Assembly (NCBI GenBank): GCA_050084515.1
Contig: CM114271.1
Coordinates: 45,942,001-46,006,000 of the forward strand
Source of the DNA: Blasia pusilla
Taxonomy: Eukaryota > Marchantiophyta > Marchantiopsida > Blasiales
Direction: 5' to 3'
DNA: 64,000 nucleotides
Positions 35,851-45,873 of this stretch are shown here, piece after piece. A program made the position numbers and the translations under genes. Every line of letters starts with the position of its first letter. Positions within the stretch are counted from its first letter, which is position 1. Below the pieces are notes generated by a model. It was not told where the DNA came from, made no database searches, and saw only the letters and a program-made list of their open reading frames with translations.

Positions 35851-38576
35851 CAATAATATGGGAAAACAAGCAAGATATTGTAAACACAACACGATGGATT
35901 GTTAGAGCCAAAACATATAGGAAGAAATTATAGTGTGTATTATAATGTAAAAGTAAGAAATTTAAATTCACAATTGAAGAATTCTTTTGGACATTGACAA
36001 TTGTAAATAGGAGATTCCAAAAGAATAGTAAACATTATGTACCTAGTTTGTCTCCTAGTATAAGAAAATTGACTGAAGATGATTAAAATTAAATGATTCT
36101 AAATAATTATTTTCAGAAAATATAAGGAAAAAATAACTTTCAGGTAAAGATAATAATAAAAAAATTTAGATAATTTTTTTTTGTGAAAAATATTAAACTA
36201 GTATGTTATTGTGAAATTACAAATCATCATTATTCTATTATGGGCGTTGGCTCGCTTTGAAAACCAATGAATGAATAACACCTATGAGAGTTGTCCATGT
36301 ACTCCGTTCATGAGTTTTTTAAATTTTACCCTATACTAAGTAGAAAACGAGAATGGGTGAGTTTTTAATAATTATTTTATTTTATTTTTAATAATTAAAT
36401 AATAATCATTTTCTCATTATAATTTTACCCCATACTAAGTAGAAAACAAGAATGGGTAATTTATATATATATATACTCAAATTCAAAAATCTTTCCCTAT
36501 GAAATCTCATAGAGTCTCTTTCATTTTTATTACCTTTTTTCATTTGAAAATTGAAATTTTTTCAAAGTTCATGCCAACGAAATTATGAAAAAATAATCAT
36601 TTAAAATTTTATTTTGAGGGAAAATTAAATTGCCTTTTGGGAAAGAATGAAAAAGAATAACAAGACACTAATGGGACAAGAATTATTCTTCAAAATAATG
36701 GAAGATATATTATTTATATATCATTTTAATTTTTAAGTTAGATTGGGAGAAAATTTTAATCCCTCTTTTGGGAAAATAAACATCAAAACATGTGATTTTC
36801 TTTTACTTATTTTAAAGATGGGATTAGAAAAGGGATAAATTATGTTTTCCACAATTAATAAAGGAGAATATATGAAAATTTGTCTTGAGCCAAGTTAGAA
36901 TGTATTACAAGAAAAATTCTCTCTTTCTTATTTTTGTCATATTTTTTAAGATTCAACTTTATTCACCGTGTGTCCACAAATTTCACATTACTATCCTCCA
37001 TATGGGAGTCTCTTCATTCCCAAGCATCTCACCCGATGCATTGCATAGGAAAAAAAACTAAACAAAACTTATTTCTATTATATGTGAGCATAAATCAATC
37101 ATATATATATATATATATGAATGAAACATGTAGACAAATATAACATAATGAACACTTGCATACAATACTAGAGAATGTTTAATGTTTGTCATAACATTAA
37201 GATATGAATATACAACAAATATTGACAACATATAATTATATTCTTGGAGAATTAACACAATGTCGAATCTGTTTGTGGAGATGATGATGATGATGGAAAT
37301 AGTTTGTAAGAGGAAGTTGTTTTATCACAAAGATCATAAGTAAGATTTCCAAAGTCGCTTCAACTTGGTATTGGAGTAATAGAGTATATATGCATGGTGT
37401 AATCTTCTAATAGGATTATGGTCGTTGTAGGTGGATTTGCTTCTAGATCAAGCAAGATATCAAGGTTTTATTCTTTCTATAATTTTTTCAAAAAGGATTA
37501 GAGATTGAGCATGAGTTAAGTAATTTAGTAGCTTTGCGAGGATGAGCATTTTTTTTTCATTCTATTAATTTCTCAAGCCTTCTTCCACTATATTATTTTC
37601 AAAGAGGTTATTTGCATTTGGTTTTATTAATGATGAGGCGTCATATTCACATGATTTGAAATCCAATACTTTTTTTTTATATCTGATATAAAGATTTATG
37701 TGAGGTAGCAAATTTTAGCTTCAAGCATACAAGTAATATAGATTTTTTTGGGAATATTGGCTCATAAATGCAAATATATAAAGAAGTAAGGAGTCCGATT
37801 TATTTGTTGCTTTTAGTAGCTTGCCTCCCTTTCTAAATTGAAGTGACTATTGTTTTTTCTTTTCCCTAATCATTCGAGACATAGCTTCTCTATTGATGTC
37901 ACATTGCCACATTGATGACATCATAATAAAGATATATGCATATTAAATATGAAAAGAGGTAACACATACTTGTACCTATTCTCATATTCAATTGTATCTC
38001 TTCTCATATTTAATATGCATATATGAATAATGAGTCTAAGCATGTCTTTAATCATTTGGAATATTCTTTCAAAATAATCTGTGCAAAATCACTATCGGAT
38101 GTTGGGCCCTTAATGTAAGATAAAATATGACATTGGAAAATATTTGAATAAGAATGAAACTTTATATAAGAACGTTTTTGGACCGAATGTTCCATCGCTT
38201 GGTATTGGCTCTATCATAGGTTGAAGTTTGGATTCTAGAGGTGATACTCGATAGTCTTTGGAAGCAAATAAACTTATAAATTATAATGCAGTCGATTTGT
38301 CACTCTTAATAGACATTGTCTTTTGAATTGAAGTAGAGGTAGAATTATTATCTTGAATAATGGTTCATCTTGTTTTGTGATGTCCAAAATTAGATCCCCC
38401 AACCATCTATAGAAGCTTGATAATCTTAGAGAGTCTAAAGTTAAATGATTCATGAATGTCAAGGACATAAAACTCATAGTGATAGGCCATAAACTAGAAA
38501 CTCTTTGGGAGATCAATTTCCCTATAAATATAAAATTAGTTCAACATGTCACTCTAGGCAACATTACATAATTAAA
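35851..38576. other. AT-rich spacer with small repeats
   Basis: No coding trace. A roughly 37-bp segment is repeated at 36322-36358 and 36421-36457 (offset 99 bp), and an (AT)n run lies at about 37100-37118. A foldback is listed separately. Confidence 0.5.
37932..38024. repeat. 27-bp inverted repeat (one mismatch) foldback
   Basis: Arms 37932-37958 and 37998-38024 are complementary at 26 of 27 positions with a 39-nt loop. AT-rich, so cruciform or foldback MITE are both possible. Confidence 0.85.
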
Positions 38577-39137
38577 TGTTGGATTCTAAACATCCACTTC
38601 TCATTGTGCATCATTGATCTGATCGGCCCTCTTATATGAGTAAGGTTGCACACGAACAAAGTTTGCGCCCGCGGACATGTCCATATCTGTCTGAGCCTAG
38701 ATACCCGCGGCCCACACTCGAGCTCGAGCCCGTCCCTGGAGCCTGTAGCGTGCACCTAAGTTGGTGGAGCCCACAGTGGTTTTGTGGCCTGGGACCAGCC
38801 CCGCATAGGGCCCACACATGGCACGCTCCGTGCCCATGCATGGCGAGCGGGCAAGCCCTCCATGTGTGGGCCCAACACGAGCCTAGCCATGAGCCACAAA
38901 ATCGGTGCATGCTCGGCCAGCATGGGTGCATGCTATGGGCTCGGCGAACCCACATAACGCATGTGCTGGGCTAGAGCCTGCCCAATAGGGGCCCAACCCG
39001 CCATGAGCAGGCGTGGCCACGGGCCACAAAATTGGTGCGGGCTCGGCCAGCCTGGGTGCACATATGTACTAGTCCATTTTATATCCTCAAGATTTGTAAT
39101 ATATCTGAGAATTATTTTCATAGCCTCTTTTCTCACA
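38577..39137 (+). repeat. copia 5' LTR (copy B) with GC-rich insertion
   Basis: Starts TGTTGGATTCTAAACATCC and ends TTTTCTCACA, the same termini as the solo LTR at 61198-61632. It is directly followed by a primer-binding site. The middle of the LTR is missing and replaced by the GC-rich segment 38641-39060. LTR sequence resumes at about 39066 (ACTAGTCCATTTTATATC, compare ACTAGGCCACTTTGTATC). Confidence 0.8.
38641..39060 (+). mobile_element. GTTGCAC-family GC-rich element inside the copia LTR
   Basis: Begins AAGGTTGCACACGAACAAAG with CCGCGGACATGTCC soon after, as in the 6.04 kb copy. The interior is GC-rich with repeated GGGCTCGGC and CCATGAGC words. The right end (GGGTGCACATATG) is only loosely like the family, and surrounding LTR sequence is lost, so insertion was accompanied or followed by deletion. 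Confidence 0.6.
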
Positions 39138-39151
39138 TGGTATCAAAATGG
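39138..39151 (+). promoter_or_regulatory. copia primer-binding site
   Basis: TGGTATCAAAATGG abuts the LTR end. The canonical plant form TGGTATCAGAGC pairs with the 3' end of initiator Met-tRNA to prime minus-strand DNA synthesis. The first eight bases are intact. Confidence 0.8.
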
Positions 39152-39209
39152 TCAATTTTCTAGTATTTTGTATGTGGCGATCTAGTATGTTTGCATAAAT
39201 GCTTGAGAG

Positions 39210-40014
39210 ATGACTACTTCTTTGTTAGTTTGTGCTCATCCTTCTCCGCTAGGAGAAGGAAAGTTAGATGGGTATAACTATACATTGTGGAAGTTCAAAA
39301 TGAGAAATTTCCTCAATTATCTGGCATGGAATATTTTGAAGAATCGATATGAAATTAGGGACGAGACTCAAATTCAAAATTTGGAGAATCAACTTGCGTC
39401 CAAGAAATTTACAGAAGGATAAAGTGAGGAGCAATCTTTTACAAGGATCAAGAATCTTCAAGATTATATGACATCGGTAAGAATTTCAAAGCCTAGCAAA
39501 AATTTGGCACGTTGGTGCATAAAGTTTTTTCCTCCAAGATATGAAATTTTGGTCACAACTTTAAATACTCAAGTAAGACCTATACTGCTAAATTTTGAAC
39601 AATTTAGCGCAATGTTGGTTGAAGAGGAAATGCACTTCAAAGCAAGAGAGGGAAATGATGCCGCATTTATTGTCCACATAGAGAAAGATAGAAATCAAGA
39701 TTATAACTCAAATATCAAAAAGAAATTTCCAAAGAAAGCCTTCAAATGCTTCTATTATGGTGAAATAAGTTATCTTATCAAAGATTGTAGAAAGAGGAGT
39801 CAAGATGAGAAGGACGAGTATTTAAGACCTAGGAAGGAGTCTAGAAATTCTTTAGAACTAGAAGAACAGGAGATAGATGCTTAGATAGAAATCAAAGAGT
39901 TTTGCAAACAAGCTGAAAACCCCACCAAGTCAAAGAGTGAAGATGCATTGGTGCTCGATAGCGCAGCATCGGGACACATGATCACTCAGAAGGACTAGTA
40001 TAGCTCTTATCACA
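39210..40014 (+). pseudogene. copia gag and start of protease
   Basis: The frame from the ATG at 39210 reads GKLDGYNYTLWKFKMRNFL, the typical copia gag opening, and continues after a stop from 39468 to 39884. A zinc knuckle with correct C-x2-C-x4-H-x4-C spacing survives as CFYYGEISYLIKDC; the second Cys and the His are both Tyr, so it cannot bind zinc. Protease follows as LDSAASGHMITQKD (catalytic Asp kept; Gly of DSG changed to Ala). The copy stops where the gypsy LTR begins at 40015. Integrase, RT and the 3' LTR are not found beyond the gypsy element. Confidence 0.85.
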
Positions 40015-40401
40015 TCTTTTAGGATAGATCTGTGAGATCTAGTAGAGTGCCTTGCAAGTAGTGGAGAATAGGCTCAGGAGGTTGAGAATGACATGTTGAG
40101 GCCCTGGGAAACCTGAGAGAGCAGATTTCTCCTTTGTTTCGGCTCATTTGGAGCCATATTGAGGAAGTTATTATTTGTAGGTAAGTACAATTTTGAGTAT
40201 ATGGTCAACTTTCTATTTTTGGTAAGTGGCCCTTGACCTCCTACATCAGGTCAAAAGCCAAGGAGGTGACTTGGGAGCATAGGTTACCATGGAAAGAGCT
40301 TGGGAGAAGGGAGGGGTATACCTCAAGGAGAGAGCTTGAAAGCTCATTCTCTCTTTGTTGAACCTCTTGGCATGAGGCGGCAAAACTATGGTCTTGCCCA
40401 G
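40015..40401 (+). repeat. gypsy 5' LTR, 3'-truncated
   Basis: Aligns with 45874-46215 (shared TTTTAGGATAGATC, TTTGGAGCCATATTGA, CCTACATCAGGTCAA, GTTGAACCTCTTGGCATGA) and then loses similarity after 'tatggtcttgc'. The terminal TG is mutated to TC. About 200 bp of the LTR 3' end is missing. Confidence 0.8.
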
Positions 40402-40599
40402 ACAGAGGTCGCCGTAGTTGTGACGCGTGGAGTAATCGTAGAGTTGGATCCATAGCGAGGGGAAGCTAGGAAACAGACCAGGCTTCCTCAGTCTTTCATG
40501 TTGTCCAAGGCGATGAGGACCCCATCGATGGGTCCTGATCAGAGTTCTCGGAGAGTTGGTGATGTTATTGGTATGCAAGCACGGAGGAAAATGTGAGAA

Positions 40600-41335
40600 A
40601 TGCGTGCGACGACTCCTATTGTTGATGCTCAGGAGGAGCATGTATCGAGTACGATGTTGGGGGCGGCCACGATGGTTTACTATGCTCCACTATTTTCTAC
40701 TTCCGATGTTATGACATTGGGAGGTACGCCCGCCGAGGTGTTCCGACTAGCCGCTACGCTATGTGAGCGTGGAGTTGGAGTTCCTGCATCATGTTTAGAG
40801 GTGATTGCAGTGGAGGTGATGGACCTGCCCTTGGAGTATATGCTCGGGCCGTCCACGTCAGATTCATGGCAGGCTGCGGATGCTAGGATGGCAGAGATAC
40901 CCGCTAGAGCCGCGATAGAGCGTGCCATGGCTTTTCCTGGTGTTGTGTTGCTAGATAATTGAGGAGAGGTCTTCCAATTGGTGAGTCCCGGAGGTAGAGC
41001 TTTTAATCCGCAATGCGTCTTGTTGGATTCAGGAGCGCAACCCCTAATGTTGGGGAAAGCGTCATTCAGAGGATTGGGCTTGACGAGAGCCGATATGGAG
41101 TGTTGTTCATTCCGGATACAGACTTCCTTGGGTGGAGCAAGTATCACCTAATATATCACCCGACATGAGGTTGTGGTGAGGATTCGCCTGCGATATCCTA
41201 CAAATGAGTCCATGGTGCGAGCCAAGGCGATAGTGACTAATGCATGGTCCTACGACGTCTTGGTTGGTGGAGCAATGTTATACCCGATGGGGTTGTCCCT
41301 GGATTACTGGGAGGAGTCAACGTCCTAAAGACCAA
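40600..41335 (+). pseudogene. gypsy protease (retropepsin) and upstream linker
   Basis: A frame open from 40600 to 40962 (ARAAIERAMAFPGVVLLDN at its end) leads after one stop into FNPQCVLLDSGAQPLMLGKA, a retropepsin active-site block with D-S-G at 41026-41034. The second conserved piece, YDVLVGGAMLYPMGLSLDYW, ends near 41320. Both protease hallmarks are recognisable. One further stop lies at about 41150. The linker residues resemble no other known domain. Confidence 0.75.
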
Positions 41336-42658
41336 GATGGCAGTCAGGTGATGGGCACCTTAGCTCATTACCCGTTTGATTCACAAGTGCAGTGATCGAG
41401 CAACGACCAGGAGAGATGGAGACCTTAGCAACATTTTGCAATGCCATCACTTGGCCTAGTGATTTGATTAAGGGATATGTCCATGCAGAGGATACTCCCA
41501 TTCTTGAAATTTCTATGGAGAGGAGTGTTATGGTAGCCGCATGAGTCTGTGGAGGAGAGGTGCCGCTTTACGGCTTGACTGAGGAGCTTCGACGCTTAGC
41601 CATTGAGCATGTGCAAACCGCGTGGAGCGAGACATTTGCACAAGAGTATGACAGATCAAAGGAACCCCATGTAGGCAAGAGTGCCGCTATGACCCCTTTG
41701 GACACCACCCCCATTGAGTGGTGCATCCCAAAGGAGGGTATTGGGGTGTTGGATCTTTTTGGAGGGATCAACACTAGGTTAGCTGCTGTTTTGCATGCTA
41801 GAGTGCGCATGTAGTAGTACTTGTATGTGTAGATTGATGATGTTGCGAGGCGCGCTTCACTTTACCATGTGGCGCAGTTACGCCTATGTTTTCCCAACTT
41901 ATTGTCTACGTCCGCCATTCAGGGTTACCAAAGTTCCCTACTGAGAGACATTTCATCGGTGGGGGAGCACGACTTGGAGCGGGTAGGGACCATAGACTTG
42001 GTCATTTCTCATTGGCCAAGTTAGGGCCAGTAGAGTGCTAACGGGGTAGCAGTTTAGCTGACTCTTGGTCGAGGTTGCTTTTGGAGATGATGCAGATCTT
42101 CCGACACTTGCAGGAACATCGTCCTCTAGCATACATTCTGTAGAATGTACCAATTTTGGGCGATTGGAGGTCCCGTGTGGTGACGAGTGCACATCATGTG
42201 TGTGCATGGATCGGCCCAAAAGTTTTGTTGGATGCGGCGAGTGTGGGTTCACGAGCACATTGCCTGCGTCTTTGATGGACCATTTGGTAACACACGAGAT
42301 GTTGCGGAGGGCATATGTGAGAGTGGAGCGCCCCTCTAATTTGTTGGTGGATTCTATATTGGATCCGGGCCGTCGATCACGCGCAGTGAGGCACGATGAT
42401 CGATCTCCGTTGACTATGGTCAACAGGATTGGCATGCCACGGGCAACCTTTCCCATATTGGTGATTTTTCCCGCTTCCTATGCATTCAAGGAGGCCGGAT
42501 CTGGCTTGGTTTGGGATGACCAGGTACAGAGGTTGGTGGAGCCCAACGCCGATGAGCAAGAGCGAGCAATGGGATTCCCCATTGGAGTGACCGTAGTATC
42601 GTCACTATCAGAGGCATCACGACGTCATGTCTTGGGTCAGGCGATGGATCTGAACTGA
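41335..42658 (+). pseudogene. C5-DNA-methyltransferase-like domain inside the gypsy polyprotein
   Basis: Motif I is GIGVLDLFGGINTRLAAVL (from 41737), the SAM-binding loop; it resembles the LFDGIATG loop of DNMT3-type enzymes. It continues through YLYV-stop-IDDVARRASLYHV, LLRDISSVGEHDLERVGTID and LVISHWPS. The last should be the motif IV Pro-Cys, but the Cys codon is AGT (Ser, 42019-42021), so the nucleophile is lost. After a frameshift, 42065-42658 gives ERPSNLLVDSILDPGRR, DEQERAMGFPIGVT and a terminal LGQAMDLN, fitting motifs IX-X. An active domain would methylate cytosine in DNA. This one has three or more in-frame stops. Family placement (DNMT3/DRM side) is by motif, not by tree. Confidence 0.75.
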
Positions 42659-43039
42659 TTGACATGGATTTTCAGCTTAGGAGTAGCCGAGCAACGTTGT
42701 TTGAGGATGCGACAGATCACAATAGTTGCGTTGGTGAGCCCCATGCTTACCGAGATGGTTGAGGCAGTGGCTAGGGGCGAGACCCGAGGAGATCGACACA
42801 CCAAGGGTGATTGGGAGGGACACCCTTGGACTTCTTGGGATGTTTTCACGTATGCTAGGAGATGGTAGCCACAACATTGAGCGTGGTTCCAGGTACTGCA
42901 AATGGAGATCCGATTTTGCAGTTGGCTGGAGGGGAACAATTGAGTTTTGTTGTTTGAGATGGGGTTGCACCATAGCAACCACCGACACCCGCATTGGAGA
43001 GTCCTACCATGGTCACGATGGAGACTTGGGAGCCAGATA
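42659..43039. other. linker between methyltransferase-like domain and RT
   Basis: Broken frames without recognisable motif; expected to be the region joining the captured domain to the RT. Confidence 0.5.
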
Positions 43040-43980
43040 TGGGCCCTAAGTTGACAGGAGAAGAGCGGCGCCAGATAAAATAGTTCCTTAGGAGTTATAG
43101 GAGTTGTTTTGTATTTAGCATGCATGATTTGGATACGTTGAAGGATCACGGATCTGCATTGAGTTATCGAGTGACACGCCAATCTTTCGAAGACCCTACA
43201 AGTACAATGATTTGGAGAGGGATAGGATTCAGAGTAGGAGCCAAGACTTGGTCAGAGCAGGACTAGTGGAGATGTCCTATGGGCAATATGCGTCTACCAC
43301 TCTCATGCCCGCCTAGAAGGATGTGCATGGCAATTGGACGGATAGGTGGATGTGTGGAGATTACCAACCTATCAATTGGTGGACAAAGTCCGATATGTAT
43401 GCCATGCCCACCCTTGAGGCAATTTGATGTGATTGGGCATGCAAAGGTATTCAGTTCATTGGATTTGCGAGCCGGATACCATCAGCTGCCTATAAGATTG
43501 GAGGATAGGCAGAAGACGACATTTTGGGGCATCGATCCTCACGGGAAGTATTGTCTGTACCAGTGGCGGTTCTTACCATTCGGGTCATGGATAGGATCTT
43601 GGCAGGTCTGGATTTTGCTAGATGTTATATTGATGTCATCGTAGTCTTTAGCGCCACGGTTGAGGAGCATGAGCAACATCTAGATGAGGTGTTTTGACGA
43701 TTGCACTTACATGGGGTGAAGCTACATCCAAGCAAGTTCAAGTTCTTCTACGACCAGATTGAGTACTTAGGTCATACGATACACCCATGGGGCCTTGGTG
43801 TGCAGCTGATGAAGGTAGAGGCTATTTCACTCATTCCACGCCCTACAGATTTGAGCCGAGTCCCTGCATTCATGGGATTGGAGAACTTCTATCCACAATA
43901 CGTCAAGGGTTTCACCTCGATTTTGAAGCCACTGATCTTGCTGACCAAGGTGGATCAGGAGTGGCATTGGGGGGATGAGC
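43040..43980 (+). pseudogene. gypsy reverse transcriptase
   Basis: Starts with LTGEERRQIK-stop-FLRSY and FSMHDLDTL. The palm is clear: HAKVFSSLDLRAGYHQLPI, TTFWGIDPHGKYCLYQWRF and LPFG. A deletion then removes the usual segment of about ten residues before MDRILAGLDFARCYID. The YxDD box reads YIDV (GTC in place of the second Asp), which would abolish catalysis. Further on: LHPSKFKFFYDQIEYLGH, RPTDLSRVPAFMGLENFY and LTKVDQEWHWG. Frame changes occur near 43440 and 43600, and stops are scattered. Family members in seed-free plants have the same wording (from memory). Confidence 0.9.
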
Positions 43981-44235
43981 AAGAGAGTATAGCTCGTATG
44001 AGGGTGAGTGCTTGGATGCAGTGTGGGTTGTCGTACATTTCAGATGTTATCTATTCGGCAATCCCTTTACCATCATTATTGATCATTAGCCACTTAAGTG
44101 GTTGATGGAGTCCGACAAGCTCACAGGGAAGTTTGCAAGGTGGGCTCTTTTGTTGCAGGAGTATGACTTCCAGGTGGTGCATAGACCTGAGATGCTCAAC
44201 CAGGATGCAGATGGTTTGAGCCATAACTCATGCCC
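43981..44235 (+). pseudogene. gypsy RNase H
   Basis: YEGECLDAVW-like sequence (about 44005), then HFRCYLFGNPF, DH-stop-PLKWLMESDKLTGKF, ARWALLLQEYDFQVVHRPEM and DADGLSHNSCPS. The N-terminal half, including the first catalytic aspartates, is missing between 43985 and 44005, so this is an internal deletion and not an active nuclease. Confidence 0.8.
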
Positions 44236-44439
44236 GAGTTAGCGAGATGCGAGTGGAGCTTGTTGGCATGGTGAGAGTGATGAGGAGTCGGTGCCACGAT
44301 GGCATGAGTTAGCCTTTTTGGGCTTGTTGGCTATGGAGAGCCAGATTGTTGAGACTTTGATGGCGAGGTCTGATGGAGAGTCCTTAGATCCAGAGGCCGG
44401 TGAGGAGACGATAGGTGATCGAGACATTCACGACGATGA

Positions 44440-45250
44440 AGTTCAATAGTTTGTTGTGAGATGTATGGTGTGTGATCGAATCCGAGCATCGTTCAATGCT
44501 CTCTAACTCCACAGTTGCATCCCCTTGTGATCATAGGTTTAGGTTATAGATAGAGTTTGGATTTTGCAGGACCTTTGCCTTTGACGGAGCGCCATAGTCG
44601 TTATGTGTAGGTGATGGTCGAGCACTTCTCAAAGTGGATAGAGTTGGTTGCATTGCCTGACAAAGCGAGTGAGGGAGTAGCGTATGCCTTCCTAGATCAA
44701 GTGCTGAGTCATCACGGTGCACCAGTTGAGGTGTTGATACACCAGGGTACAGAGCTTCATGGGGAGTTTCACGCCTTGTGTGATGAGGCACTGATCGACC
44801 ACCGCACCACTTCGCGAGATCATCTTGAGGCGGAAGGACTAGCAGAGAGGGTTGTGCAGACGGTGAAGATAGGATTATGCAAGTATGGCTTGTAGAGAGG
44901 TCATCTAGGATATTGGGACCTTCAGTTGGCGTGGTTGGCGATGGGATACAAATTCAGCAGGCAGACATCTTAGCGTCTTTCTCACCGTACTTGCTGCTTT
45001 ACGGCCGTGAGCTAGATTTACCTGCAACCCTTCGTGGAGATGTTGGTGAGATGTTGAACCTTGATGACCCTGATGTATGGATGAGAGCATGTTCATAAAG
45101 GGTTGAGTTGTTCCGGAGAGTGATGCCCATGACATTTGAGAACTTGGCGATTGCGCAACATCGAGACACATTGAGGTATGTGACTATTCAAGGTGTGATT
45201 ATCGACCTACTATCCGGAGGTTTCATCAAGGAGACTATGTCTACTTGGTG
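44440..45250 (+). pseudogene. gypsy integrase
   Basis: CMVCDRIRASFN retains part of the N-terminal zinc motif (44460-44500). The core begins LDFAGPLPLTERHSRYV (first catalytic Asp at 44560), followed by EHFSKWIELVALPDKA. The second catalytic block reads IHQGTELHGEFH, with His replacing the Asp of DQGTE. The third block is HLEAEGLAERVVQTVK with the Glu kept. FSPYLLLYGRELDLPATLRG marks the distal part. Loss of the second Asp and several frameshifts make it inactive. Confidence 0.85.
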
Positions 45251-45261
45251 AGACAATACCC

Positions 45262-45588
45262 ATGACATTGGATGTGACTACACGGTTCACCATCTTGAGA
45301 ATGCGTGAGGTTTTGCCATCACATGTTCTCTTATTGGACGGACGTGATGGTATGGTTTGGAAAGACTATGTGCGTAACTGTGGGCCGTGTCACCTTCCAA
45401 ACATTGACGGTAAAATTTATCCGAGCTTAGCAGTAGTTCTTGTAGGCTTGCGATGTATGTTGTGTGGTTATGGCCGTGGTGCAGCCACTATGCTAGTCTG
45501 TGATGGATGTTCGAGAGGATGGCATATGGCATGTTTGACGCCACCTCTCACTAGGGTTCCTCAGGGAGGATGAATATGTCCCATATGT
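45262..45588 (+). pseudogene. C-terminal PHD finger of the gypsy integrase ORF
   Basis: The open frame 45262-45573 contains MVWKDYVRNCGPCHLPNIDG and then a C4HC3 PHD finger from 45454: CMLCG, CDGCSRGWHMAC, PPLTRVP and CPIC. All eight zinc ligands are present in spacing typical of PHD fingers. The one defect is TGA (45571-45573) at the conserved aromatic just before CPIC. PHD fingers bind histone H3 tails, so by analogy with chromodomain gypsy elements it may steer integration to particular chromatin (inference). A degraded homolog lies at 5.0-5.4 kb. Confidence 0.85.
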
Positions 45589-45770
45589 ACAAAGAGTAGA
45601 TAGTTCTACATTCCGACTTATGTCTGTGATATGGATGAAAAGAAGGCGATTAATGATGGGGCCACATGAGCAACCGACCTTCTTGCTCTTAGCGTCCTAG
45701 AGATGTATGTCATGGTAGGTAGGAATAGATGGCTATCTGGAGTTAGAGGGACCTAACCATCAGCTAAGGG

Positions 45771-45873
45771 CGATTGGAGATATTTTGGTACTTCTTGTCT
45801 TATTTTTTGGATGCCATGAGTTAGCATGGGATAGGGCGTGTTTTGTGTGTGTGTTCGGTGACAACGATGTTTG
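45771..45873 (+). repeat. extra copy of the gypsy LTR 3' part, directly before the 3' LTR
   Basis: GGAGATATTTTGGTACTTCT, TTGGATGCCATGAGTT and CATGGGAT here repeat 46347-46445 within the 3' LTR. The solo LTR at 54.9 kb shows this segment only once, at its 3' end. The arrangement implies a partial tandem LTR. Confidence 0.75.
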
